12,206 bases of DNA from Chthoniobacterales bacterium (GTDB lineage: Bacteria; Verrucomicrobiota; Verrucomicrobiia; Chthoniobacterales; JACTMZ01): assembly GCA_017853515.1 (NCBI GenBank), contig JAFMJK010000045.1:1-12206 (forward strand). The letters are read 5' to 3'. Position 1 is the stretch's first letter, and each line of letters opens with the position of its first letter. This document shows, piece after piece, positions 1 to 6,324 of the stretch. The position numbers and the translations under genes were made by a program. The notes under the pieces were generated by a model, which saw only the letters and a list, made by a program, of their open reading frames with translations, ran no database searches and was not told the origin of the DNA.

Positions 1-626
1 TGGAAGCCGTCGATGAAATACTCCCGCTGCGCCCACCCGGCTTCCGCGAGGCCCTTCATGATGAGATCGCGCTCCCCATCGACATCGGGCCCGATGTGAT
101 GCGTCACTTCTCCTGTCGTGTGACTCAACCCGACGCGCTCGTCGAAGGACGCGGAACCGAACCACGCTTCGCGGCCTTGGTAAAGCTTGGCCCATTTCCA
201 AAAACGCACATGGTGACGCTGGCGCGGACTGTCCCCCACCGGCAACTCGAAGGCCAAATCTTCTTTGCGTGCGAACAAATACAAACTGCTCACCGGCGCC
301 TCGTCATCGGGCCGTCGCACCACCGAATCGACCACGATGCGAACGCTCGTGGCAAAGGTGATCGGATCGGCCGGAGACCATCCCGCCGCCGTCATCGCGC
401 GCACCACGTCCTCTTCAGTTCCCTGCAAAGCGATATTGATCGGATCTCCCGGATGCCGGTCGAGCGTGTGCGTTATGCGCGGGCCGCTCGCGAGTCCCGG
501 TTCGTTGCGGTAGAAAATCCGCCACATGGCCGGCGCAGCCAGATACGCGGCCGCGGCCCATGCCAGAACGATGGCGAGGACAAGCACCCACGTGTGAACC
601 CTTTTGCGGTGGGATTTTTTCGTCAT
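1..626 (-). CDS. LssY C-terminal-domain membrane protein (partial, C-terminus outside window)
   Basis: 208 complete codons are visible and the frame is still open at the left edge, so the C-terminus is missing. After a basic start (MTKKSHRKRV) there is one hydrophobic segment at about residues 12-34, which should be an inner-membrane anchor or uncleaved signal. The rest matches the LssY_C family: a YLFARKEDLAFE stretch (116-127), PRQRHHVRFWK (134-144), a W-GSASFDE-VGLSHTTG stretch (155-172) and THHIGPDVDGERD (175-187). LssY is named from the Legionella lss type I secretion locus, but the domain is widespread and its biochemical role is unknown. The ATG at 624-626 is chosen because a TAG lies in frame eight codons upstream; no Shine-Dalgarno site precedes it. 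It lies 175 bp downstream of the DUF2726-STAS gene on the same strand, separated by palindromic repeats. The family call is from motif memory and fairly secure; the function is unknown. Confidence 0.8.
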   Translation of the reverse strand, partial: MTKKSHRKRVHTWVLVLAIVLAWAAAAYLAAPAMWRIFYRNEPGLASGPRITHTLDRHPGDPINIALQGTEEDVVRAMTAAGWSPADPITFATSVRIVVDSVVRRPDDEAPVSSLYLFARKEDLAFELPVGDSPRQRHHVRFWKWAKLYQGREAWFGSASFDERVGLSHTTGEVTHHIGPDVDGERDLIMKGLAEAGWAQREYFIDGF

Positions 627-801
627 GGAAAGGAGCAGATCCTAACCGCCGAGACCGTAGAGATCACGGAGGGAAAAAATACAGAGAAGGCGTCCGTTGT
701 CAGTCGTCAGGCGTCAGTTTTTCTTGCTGCAGACCGAAAACTGAAAACTGCCAACTCCGTGCGGAGCGCACGGTATTCCACTCCGCGCCCTGCGGGCGCG
801 G
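627..801. repeat. Repeat-rich spacer: GAAAACTG-type repeat plus two tandem palindromes
   Basis: No gene is supported in this 175-bp spacer between two minus-strand genes. Positions 731-752 carry GAAAACTGAAAACTGCC, related to the 16-mer found at 1862-1877 and 5363-5378. It is followed by two perfect palindromes. The first is 757-773, with arms CCGTGCG/CGCACGG and loop GAG. The second is 783-801, with arms CCGCGCCC/GGGCGCGG and loop TGC. Both are preceded by ACT and followed within two bases by TATTCC, so they are tandem copies of one unit (754-779 and 780-808). The second abuts the stop codon of the DUF2726-STAS gene and may act as a transcription or mRNA 3' end. Neither has a T-run on the minus strand, so intrinsic termination is not shown. 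The arrangement resembles REP elements. Confidence 0.75.
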
Positions 802-1782
802 CTATTCCGGTTCCTTCCGCTTGAGAAAATCGACCACCTCGCCGAAACGCTCTTCATTCTCGGGCGACGACGCAGCCAGCGCCTCGTGGGCCTCGACGAT
901 CGTGCCGCGTTTGAATTCTTTTGTCGTGGCGAGCTCCAGATCCTCCATTTCCTCCGGCGCCGGCGGCGCCGCTTCGAATCCCTGGAAAGCCAGCACCCGA
1001 TCGAGTCCGTAACGCGCAAAGAGCGATTCAACGCGCGCGTTGACGCGGGCGAACCCGATCCGGCCGCGCGGATCTTCACGCAAGCGCAACGCCAGACCTG
1101 TCAGCGTTCCGAGGAAGGTCGAGTCCATCACCTCGCACCCTTGCAGATCAAAAGCGAACGAACGGTGCCCGGCTTCGAACATTTGCTCGGTGAAGGCACG
1201 CAGCGGCGCGCTGTTCTGGAAGGTTCCGTGCCCGTCGACGCGCAGCCACACCGTGCCGCGCCGGATCATGGTGCGCATCGTCGCCGCGCGGGTCGGCGGA
1301 CGAAAGGTGGCCAGCGCTTGCTGGCGGAGAACGACGGCGTCGTATTTATCCTTCACCTCCACACGCAGCACGGGGATTGCTGCAGCGTCCAGCGCCGCAT
1401 CGAAAAACTCCCGGTCTTCGTGATGACCGGGCTCGGCGCCATCAAAATCTATCACGCCGAGGATTTGCCCGGTGTCGGGCCGACATACCGCGAAATCAAC
1501 GTGCTCCTTGCGCAGACGCTGCAGAGCCTTGCCCCTTAGGACAGCGGAAGCGGCCGGAGCGGGGCGGACCACGTCGCCCAAACCGACCTTCGGATAGACC
1601 TCGAACTCCGGCACTAGGGCGCGCCGCGCTACTTCGAGGAATTGGCGCTCCGCGGGGGAGAGCAATGCGCCCGCACGGACAAAAGGAATTTTCTCGGTCG
1701 CCTCGGCGCGCCATCGCCGGATTCCGAACACTGCTCCCGAAATGAGCAGCACGCCGAGAACAAGGGCAATCGCTGCTTCCAT
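802..1782 (-). CDS. Membrane-anchored DUF2726-STAS fusion protein
   Basis: 326 residues in three parts. Residues 4-22 are one hydrophobic segment followed by RRWR, so the bulk is predicted cytoplasmic. Residues 37-155 resemble DUF2726: LLSPAERQFLEV (40-51), KALQRLRKEHVDFAVC (85-100), GVIDFDG (109-115) and IPVLRVEVKDKYD (136-148). That family is thought to have a restriction-endonuclease-like fold; the acidic positions here would be D96 and D112/D114, where relatives usually read IELD. Residues 175-268 are a STAS domain, with LQGCEVMDSTFLGTLTGLAL (213-232) around the usual phospho-acceptor S221; STAS domains act in anti-anti-sigma partner switching. A charged tail (276-326) follows. The start is secure: GAGGAGG (1785-1791) precedes the ATG and a TAG lies upstream in frame. 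It is divergent from the ATPase gene. No kinase or phosphatase partner is visible. Nuclease activity is only a fold-level possibility. Confidence 0.8.
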   Translation of the reverse strand: MEAAIALVLGVLLISGAVFGIRRWRAEATEKIPFVRAGALLSPAERQFLEVARRALVPEFEVYPKVGLGDVVRPAPAASAVLRGKALQRLRKEHVDFAVCRPDTGQILGVIDFDGAEPGHHEDREFFDAALDAAAIPVLRVEVKDKYDAVVLRQQALATFRPPTRAATMRTMIRRGTVWLRVDGHGTFQNSAPLRAFTEQMFEAGHRSFAFDLQGCEVMDSTFLGTLTGLALRLREDPRGRIGFARVNARVESLFARYGLDRVLAFQGFEAAPPAPEEMEDLELATTKEFKRGTIVEAHEALAASSPENEERFGEVVDFLKRKEPE

Positions 1783-1784
1783 GG

Positions 1785-1791
1785 CCTCCTC
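1785..1791 (-). promoter_or_regulatory. Shine-Dalgarno site of the DUF2726-STAS gene
   Basis: On the minus strand, AAAGAGGAGG ends two bases before the ATG at 1782. It is one of the few clear ribosome binding sites in this window. GAG at 1789-1791 also gives a better-spaced partial match. It supports 1782 as the start. Confidence 0.7.
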
Positions 1792-1834
1792 TTTGCTAGT
1801 CGCGGGGCCAAAGAGCTATCAAGAACCAAATGGG

Positions 1835-1853
1835 CCGCGTCTTCGCGACGCGG
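1835..1853. repeat. Palindrome of the ACTCCG family in the divergent spacer
   Basis: This is a perfect 7-bp inverted repeat, CCGCGTC and GACGCGG, with loop TTCGC. Read on the minus strand it begins ACTCCGCG, like the two palindromes at 754-808. The outer base pairs are kept while an inner pair changes (T-A there, C-G here) and the loops differ. On the plus strand it is followed by AGTTTTCC and then directly by the 16-mer repeat at 1862-1877, so palindrome and repeat are neighbours here as they are at 731-801. Confidence 0.7.
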
Positions 1854-1861
1854 AGTTTTCC

Positions 1862-1877
1862 GTTTTCAGTCGGCAGT
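1862..1877 (+). repeat. Dispersed 16-nt intergenic repeat, copy 1
   Basis: GTTTTCAGTCGGCAGT recurs exactly, in inverted orientation, at 5363-5378. A looser relative lies at 731-752. All three sit at gene boundaries. The copy here lies between two divergent genes, about 90 bp before the ATPase start. Confidence 0.7.
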
Positions 1878-1922
1878 CTTCAGTAAGAGGTCAACCGACG
1901 ACCGACGACTTTGTTCCTCTCC

Positions 1923-1957
1923 TTTCCGCTTTTCAGCAATTCCGCTTTCCGCTTTTC
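1923..1957 (+). repeat. Pyrimidine-rich direct repeat upstream of the ATPase gene
   Basis: TTTCCGCTTTTC occurs at 1923-1934 and again at 1946-1957, with a partial copy (TTCCGCTTTCC, 1940-1950) between. The tract ends 12 bp before the ATPase start codon and occupies the place where a Shine-Dalgarno site would be expected; none is present. Confidence 0.65.
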
Positions 1958-1969
1958 TCGAATTCGCCC

Positions 1970-4339
1970 ATGAGCCCGGAAGTCTACGAGAAACTCGGCC
2001 AATTTTACCTCGGGCGCGAGGTCGGCCCGGACGGCAAGCCGACCGATGATCTCCTTCTTTACGATTCGAGCAACCTGACCACCCACGGCGTTTGCGTGGG
2101 CATGACCGGCAGCGGAAAAACAGGGCTTTGCCTCGCGCTCCTCGAGGAGGCGGCCATGGACGGCATCCCCGCTCTTATCGTCGATCCGAAGGGCGACCTC
2201 GGCAACTTGCTCCTGACTTTCCCGCAGATGCGCGGCGAGGACTTCGCGCCTTGGGTCAACGAAGAAGACGCGCGCAAAGCCGGCGTTTCGATGGAGGAAT
2301 TCGCAGCCACCGAAGCGGAAAAATGGAAAAACGGCCTGGCCGAGTGGGGACAAACTCCCGAGCGGATCGCCGCGCTGCGCGAAAAAGCCGACATCGCCAT
2401 TTACACACCCGGCAGCAACGCGGGGATTCCACTCTCGATCCTCCGCTCCTTCGCCGCGCCCGATCTTGCCGTGGCCGAAGACGCCGAACTTCTCGCCGAG
2501 CGCGTGCAAAGCACAACGGCCGGACTGCTCGGTCTTCTCGGCATCGACGCCGATCCGCTCAAGAGCCGCGAGTTCAGTTTTCTTTCCGCGATTCTGACGG
2601 ACGCGTGGAAAAAGGGGGAGTCACCCGATCTAGCCGCATTGATCGGTGCGGTGCAGAAACCGCCCTTCGACAAAATCGGCGTGCTCTCGCTCGAGGAATT
2701 TTATCCGTCGAAACAGCGCATGGAACTGGTCATGGCGCTGAACAATCTCCTCGCCTCGCCCGGCTTCGCCACCTGGCGCGAAGGCGAACCGCTCGACATC
2801 GCCAGCCTTCTCCACACGCCCGAGGGCAAACCGCGCCTGGCCGTGCTGAGCATCGCGCACTTGTCCGATGCCGAGCGCATGTTCTTCCTCACCACGTTGC
2901 TCGAGGAAGTCATCGCCTGGATGCGTCGCCAACCCGGCACGCCTTCCCTTCGCGCCATTCTCTACATCGACGAAATCTTCGGATACCTGCCCCCCATCGC
3001 CAACCCGCCATCGAAAGGCCCGTTGCTTCTCCTGCTGAAGCAGGCGCGCGCCTTCGGCCTCGGCATCTTGGTCGCCACGCAGAATCCCGCCGACCTCGAC
3101 TACAAAGCGCTGGCCAACTGCGGAACGTGGTTCATCGGTCGCTTGCAGACCGATCGCGACAAACAACGCGTGCTCGAGGGACTGGAAAGCGCCAGCGCCG
3201 GACGCGGCGCGGATCGCGCCGCGCTCAACGAAATGCTCAACAGCCTGGGCAAACGCATTTTTCTTTTGAACAGCGTGCACCTCGGCGCACCGAAAATGTT
3301 CACCACGCGCTGGACGATGAGCTACCTGCGCGGCCCCCTCACCCGCGAACAAATCCGCGTTCTCATGCAGAGCGCCGCGCGTCTCCCGGCCAAGACACCA
3401 CAGCCCGCACCCGAAACACCATCCCCCGCGGAACCACCGTCTTCGTCGGCCACCACGCCGGCACCTCCATCCGCCGAACCCGGCGTATGGCAACTCGTCC
3501 TGGACGGCAACGCCGGCACGCTCGTGCCCTCGCTGGGGCTGCGCGCGCGCGGCACGTTCCGTTGCTCGCGCCCCGCGGCTGAATGCGCGTGCGATTTTCT
3601 GGTCAGCATTCCTTTCGGGCCCGACGGCAAACCCGGGTGGAAAAATGCCATCGTGGCCGGCGCGACCGGCGACGCGACCCCGCCGGTCCCGCATGGCGGG
3701 CCGCATTACGCCTCGCCCAATCCCGAACTGCTCAAAGCCGCCGCCCAATCCGCGTGGCAAATCGAAGCTCGGCAAAACCTCGGTGAAAGCCTCGAAGTCA
3801 CCGTGCAAAAGTCGGGTCCGGTCACCGGCGCGCCCTTCGAGGACGAGACCGGATTCCGCCTGCGGCTCGAACAGGCCGCACGCGAGGAGCGCGACGAAGC
3901 GGTGCGAAAGTTGCGGGAAAAATATTCGGCCAAAACGCGCGCTGCAGCGCAGAAAGTGGCGCGCGCCCGCGAAGTTGTCGCGCAACAGCAGGCGCAGGCC
4001 CGTTCCGCGCAGATGCAGACCGCGATCAGCATGGGCAGCACCCTCCTCGGCGCATTCCTCGGCAAAGGCCGCTCGAAACTCGGGCATCTCTCGCGCGGCA
4101 CCACCGCAGCGCGCGGCGCCACCCGCGCCATGAAGGAATCGTCCGACGTCGGCACCGCGCAGGAAAAACTCGCCGCGGCCGAGGCCGCCGCCGCCGAACT
4201 CGAGCAGGAACTCGAAGCGCAGATCGCGGCCCTCCCCTCACCCGCCGATGTGTCGGCGCGCAACGCCGAGACCGTTCGCCTCAAGCTCATGCCCGCCACC
4301 CTGCGCATCGAATCTTCCGGTCTTCTTTGGACCTCCTGA
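1970..4339 (+). CDS. HerA/FtsK-type ATPase with C-terminal coiled coils
   Basis: 789 residues from the ATG at 1970. The frame is open 76 codons further upstream, but that stretch crosses the palindrome, the 16-mer and the pyrimidine repeat and is not protein-like, so it is excluded. Walker A is GMTGSGKT (44-51). VDPKGDLGNLLL (71-82) is typical of HerA-like ATPases that read out DNA or act as translocases. Walker B is AILYIDE (329-335), followed by ATQNPADLDYKAL (369-381) and GRLQTDRDK (390-398), a candidate arginine-finger region. A Pro/Ala/Ser linker (about 474-505) leads to an unrecognised domain (506-630). A charged helix (632-682), a Gly-rich hydrophobic stretch (687-700) and a second helix (725-756) follow. 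The family is DUF87/HerA-like; its substrate is unknown. The usual nuclease partner NurA is not next door. rnhC follows after 87 bp. Confidence 0.85.
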   Translation: MSPEVYEKLGQFYLGREVGPDGKPTDDLLLYDSSNLTTHGVCVGMTGSGKTGLCLALLEEAAMDGIPALIVDPKGDLGNLLLTFPQMRGEDFAPWVNEEDARKAGVSMEEFAATEAEKWKNGLAEWGQTPERIAALREKADIAIYTPGSNAGIPLSILRSFAAPDLAVAEDAELLAERVQSTTAGLLGLLGIDADPLKSREFSFLSAILTDAWKKGESPDLAALIGAVQKPPFDKIGVLSLEEFYPSKQRMELVMALNNLLASPGFATWREGEPLDIASLLHTPEGKPRLAVLSIAHLSDAERMFFLTTLLEEVIAWMRRQPGTPSLRAILYIDEIFGYLPPIANPPSKGPLLLLLKQARAFGLGILVATQNPADLDYKALANCGTWFIGRLQTDRDKQRVLEGLESASAGRGADRAALNEMLNSLGKRIFLLNSVHLGAPKMFTTRWTMSYLRGPLTREQIRVLMQSAARLPAKTPQPAPETPSPAEPPSSSATTPAPPSAEPGVWQLVLDGNAGTLVPSLGLRARGTFRCSRPAAECACDFLVSIPFGPDGKPGWKNAIVAGATGDATPPVPHGGPHYASPNPELLKAAAQSAWQIEARQNLGESLEVTVQKSGPVTGAPFEDETGFRLRLEQAAREERDEAVRKLREKYSAKTRAAAQKVARAREVVAQQQAQARSAQMQTAISMGSTLLGAFLGKGRSKLGHLSRGTTAARGATRAMKESSDVGTAQEKLAAAEAAAAELEQELEAQIAALPSPADVSARNAETVRLKLMPATLRIESSGLLWTS

Positions 4340-4426
4340 AGGCGGGGAGCAGCGCCCGCGGTCTTTTGTTGCCGGATTCGCGCCGAACTTCCTCCGTCCT
4401 AACGGGGCTGATATGTTGATTTTCTC

Positions 4427-5341
4427 ATGCCGCCGCTACGCTCCCACACCGTCGCCCTGACGGCCGATCAATCGGATTCCCTGCGCAAGCTCCTCGAGGA
4501 GCAGGGATTCAAATTCGAGCCGCGGCCATACACGCTTTATTTCGCGCAAAAGCCCGGGCTTACCATCGCAGTCTACGAGAAAGGCCCCAAAGCGGTGGTG
4601 CAGGGAAAGGACACGAAGGACTTCATCGAGTTCACCCTCGAGCCCGAGGTGCTCGGGGAAGCGCGCCTCGGCTACGAGGAACTCCGCCACCCGGAACGCT
4701 TCACGCCGCATTTCGGAATCGACGAGAGCGGAAAAGGCGACTTTTTCGGCCCGCTCGTCATTGCCGGCGCTTATACGGATGAAACCATCGCCCGCCAACT
4801 GCTCGAAGCCGGTATCCGCGACAGCAAATCGATCGGATCGGACGCGCAGATCCGCAAATTCGCCGAGGTCATCCGGGGCATTCCCGGACTGGTCAGCGAA
4901 GTGATCGTCGTCTCGCCGGAGAAATACAATCCGCTCTACGAAAAGATCGGCAACCTCAACCGCCTCCTCGCCTGGGGGCACGCGCGCGTCATCGAAAACT
5001 TGTGCGAGCGGAAGACCGATTGCCCTGCGGCCCTCAGCGACCAATTCGCCAACCCGCGCGTGCTCGAACGCGCGCTCATGGAGAAGGGACGCAAAATCGA
5101 ACTGCGCCAGCAGACCAAAGCGGAAAGCGACTACGCCGTGGCCGCCGCATCCATCCTTGCCCGCGAGAAATTCATCGATTGGCTGGCCGCCGCCGAAAAA
5201 AAATGGGGTGTCAAACTTCCCAAAGGCGCCTCGGGTGCCGTTCTCGAAGCGGCGCGAGCCCTTGTCCACCAACACGGCCCCGACGCCCTGCGCGCCACGG
5301 CCAAACTCCATTTCAAAACAACGCAACAAGCACTGTCTTGA
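4427..5341 (+). CDS. rnhC: Ribonuclease HIII
   Basis: 304 residues, the usual length. Ribonuclease HIII cuts the RNA strand of RNA-DNA hybrids, such as R-loops and primer remnants, in the cytoplasm. The N-terminal part (about 5-85) is the substrate-binding domain peculiar to HIII, with YTLYFAQKPGLTIAVYEKGPKAVVQGK-type spacing. The catalytic domain begins at FGIDESGKGDFFGPLV (96-111), giving D99 and E100. D205 lies in LSDQFANP and E233 in TKAESDYAVAAASILARE, completing a DEDE set; the presence of E233 and the N-terminal domain separates it from RNase HII. No Shine-Dalgarno site precedes the ATG, but no other start fits the domain better. It lies 87 bp after the ATPase gene, so co-transcription is possible. 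Its stop overlaps a possible ATG of the next gene (TGATG at 5339-5343). The identification is secure. Confidence 0.95.
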   Translation: MPPLRSHTVALTADQSDSLRKLLEEQGFKFEPRPYTLYFAQKPGLTIAVYEKGPKAVVQGKDTKDFIEFTLEPEVLGEARLGYEELRHPERFTPHFGIDESGKGDFFGPLVIAGAYTDETIARQLLEAGIRDSKSIGSDAQIRKFAEVIRGIPGLVSEVIVVSPEKYNPLYEKIGNLNRLLAWGHARVIENLCERKTDCPAALSDQFANPRVLERALMEKGRKIELRQQTKAESDYAVAAASILAREKFIDWLAAAEKKWGVKLPKGASGAVLEAARALVHQHGPDALRATAKLHFKTTQQALS

Positions 5342-5362
5342 TGAGCTGGCTGAAAACAGAAC

Positions 5363-5378
5363 ACTGCCGACTGAAAAC
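5363..5378 (-). repeat. Dispersed 16-nt intergenic repeat, copy 2
   Basis: ACTGCCGACTGAAAAC is the exact reverse complement of the copy at 1862-1877. A second CTGAAAAC lies just upstream at 5350-5357. The element fills most of the 44-bp gap between rnhC and the chosen start of the META-domain gene. Confidence 0.7.
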
Positions 5379-5385
5379 TTCTCCC

Positions 5386-5787
5386 ATGCACTTCCTCCTC
5401 CCTCTCCTTGTCATCGCCTCCACCGCCCTCGCCATGGAAACCAACCAACCGACCACCGCACTTCCCGGCAGCACCTGGCAGGTGGCGACCTTCGCCGGCC
5501 AAACTCCGCTGGCCGATCACCCCATCACCATCGAATTCGACAACGAGGGCAACATCGCGGGGAACGCTTCATGCAACCGCTTCGGGGGCACCTGCAAAAT
5601 CGACGGCGCCAAAATCGAGGTGGGGCCACTGCGCAGCACACGCCGCGCGTGTGAGCCCGAAGTGATGCAGCAGGAACATAAATTCCTCAGCCTGCTCCGG
5701 GCCGCCACGGCATGGACTGTCACCGGCAGCGAGTTGGTTCTGGCCACGGCTGAGGGAGAGATCAAAGCCACGCGCAGTCCAGAGTGA
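5386..5787 (+). CDS. Secreted META-domain protein (HslJ-like)
   Basis: 133 residues. The start MHFLLPLLVIASTALA is a short signal peptide with probable cleavage after ALA (residue 16), so the product should be exported to the periplasm or outer membrane. There is no lipobox cysteine. The remainder is one META domain: GSTWQVATFAGQ (27-38), ITIEFDNEGNIAGNASCNRFGGT (46-68), the conserved core of the family, and a C-terminal strand region ending EGEIKATRSPE. C62 and C67 or C86 could form a disulfide. META proteins are linked to heat-shock or envelope stress (HslJ) in other bacteria, but no enzymatic activity is known. The start at 5386 is preferred because the signal peptide begins there; an ATG at 5341 in the same frame would add 15 residues encoded by the repeat. 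No Shine-Dalgarno site favours either. Confidence 0.85.
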   Translation: MHFLLPLLVIASTALAMETNQPTTALPGSTWQVATFAGQTPLADHPITIEFDNEGNIAGNASCNRFGGTCKIDGAKIEVGPLRSTRRACEPEVMQQEHKFLSLLRAATAWTVTGSELVLATAEGEIKATRSPE

Positions 5788-5909
5788 ATCCCATCACGCC
5801 TGCGCTGCCGTCGGGTTTGGTCTAACTTTCTTCTTCCCCCTTGGACCGCGCGGGTTTAGACCGCAAATCGTCGTATCAACCCAACCCCAAACAAGAAAGG
5901 AAACCTCCC

Positions 5910-6272
5910 ATGAACTGGTATCTCGACGCTTGGAAAAACTACGCAAACTTCCAGGGCCGCGCGCGGCGCAAGGCTTTCTGGATGTTCGCACTCTTCAACA
6001 TCATCGCCATTGTGGTTTTGACTTCCGTTGAAGGCTTCATCGGTCTTCGCGGCGATGGCAGCTACGGGATTCTCTCCGGGCTCTACTCGCTCGCGGTGAT
6101 CCTGCCGGCAATTGCCCTCGCTGTGCGGCGCTTGCACGACACCGGACGCAGCGGTTGGTGGATCCTGATCGGTTTGATCCCGCTGGTCGGCCCCATCGTC
6201 CTGCTTGTCTTCTACGTGCAGGACAGCCAACCGGGCGCGAACCAATACGGACCGAATCCCAAAGGCGCCTAA
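5910..6272 (+). CDS. DUF805 inner-membrane protein
   Basis: 120 residues, typical of the DUF805 (YhaH/YhaI-like) family. The N-terminus MNWYLDAWKNYANFQGRARRKAFWMF (1-26) is the family signature, with a W-Y-aromatic opening and the basic GRARR before the first membrane segment. Three hydrophobic segments follow, at about 23-46, 53-72 and 83-103. The conserved loop RRLHDTGRSGWW (73-84) sits before the third. The tail DSQPGANQYGPNPKG (105-119) is also characteristic. The function is unknown. The ATG at 5910 is preferred to an in-frame ATG at 5841 because the family begins here and AAGG (5897-5900) lies nine bases upstream. A strong terminator begins about 20 bp after the stop, so the gene probably ends the plus-strand block. 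Confidence 0.92.
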   Translation: MNWYLDAWKNYANFQGRARRKAFWMFALFNIIAIVVLTSVEGFIGLRGDGSYGILSGLYSLAVILPAIALAVRRLHDTGRSGWWILIGLIPLVGPIVLLVFYVQDSQPGANQYGPNPKGA

Positions 6273-6292
6273 GGACGATCGCCTTCAAAGTG

Positions 6293-6324
6293 ACCGGCGA
6301 GGCCTCGGTCTCGCCGGTTTTTTT
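6293..6324 (+). terminator. Intrinsic terminator after the DUF805 gene
   Basis: A perfect 9-bp stem ACCGGCGAG/CTCGCCGGT with an 8-base loop is followed by an unbroken T-run at 6318-6324. It is well placed for plus-strand transcripts. It also overlaps the stop codon of the convergent lysC gene (6323-6325); on that strand the hairpin has no T-run after it. Confidence 0.9.

Noticed and set aside
757..801. The two palindromes as intrinsic terminators.
   Set aside because: Neither is followed by a T-run on either strand; a repeat element is the better description, although a role at the transcript end remains possible.
1742..1969. A 76-codon N-terminal extension of the ATPase.
   Set aside because: It overlaps the start of the divergent gene and is made of palindrome and repeat sequence; the conserved protein begins at MSPEVYEKLGQFYLG.
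2630..4087. A 485-codon open frame on the minus strand opposite the ATPase gene.
   Set aside because: It is antisense to a well-supported ATPase with Walker motifs. Its Arg/Gly/Ala-rich translation shows no domain, and such frames are expected opposite GC-rich coding sequence.
5818..5861. An inverted repeat GGTCTAA/TTAGACC before the DUF805 gene.
   Set aside because: Only seven base pairs with a loop of about 30 bases; too weak to call a regulatory structure.
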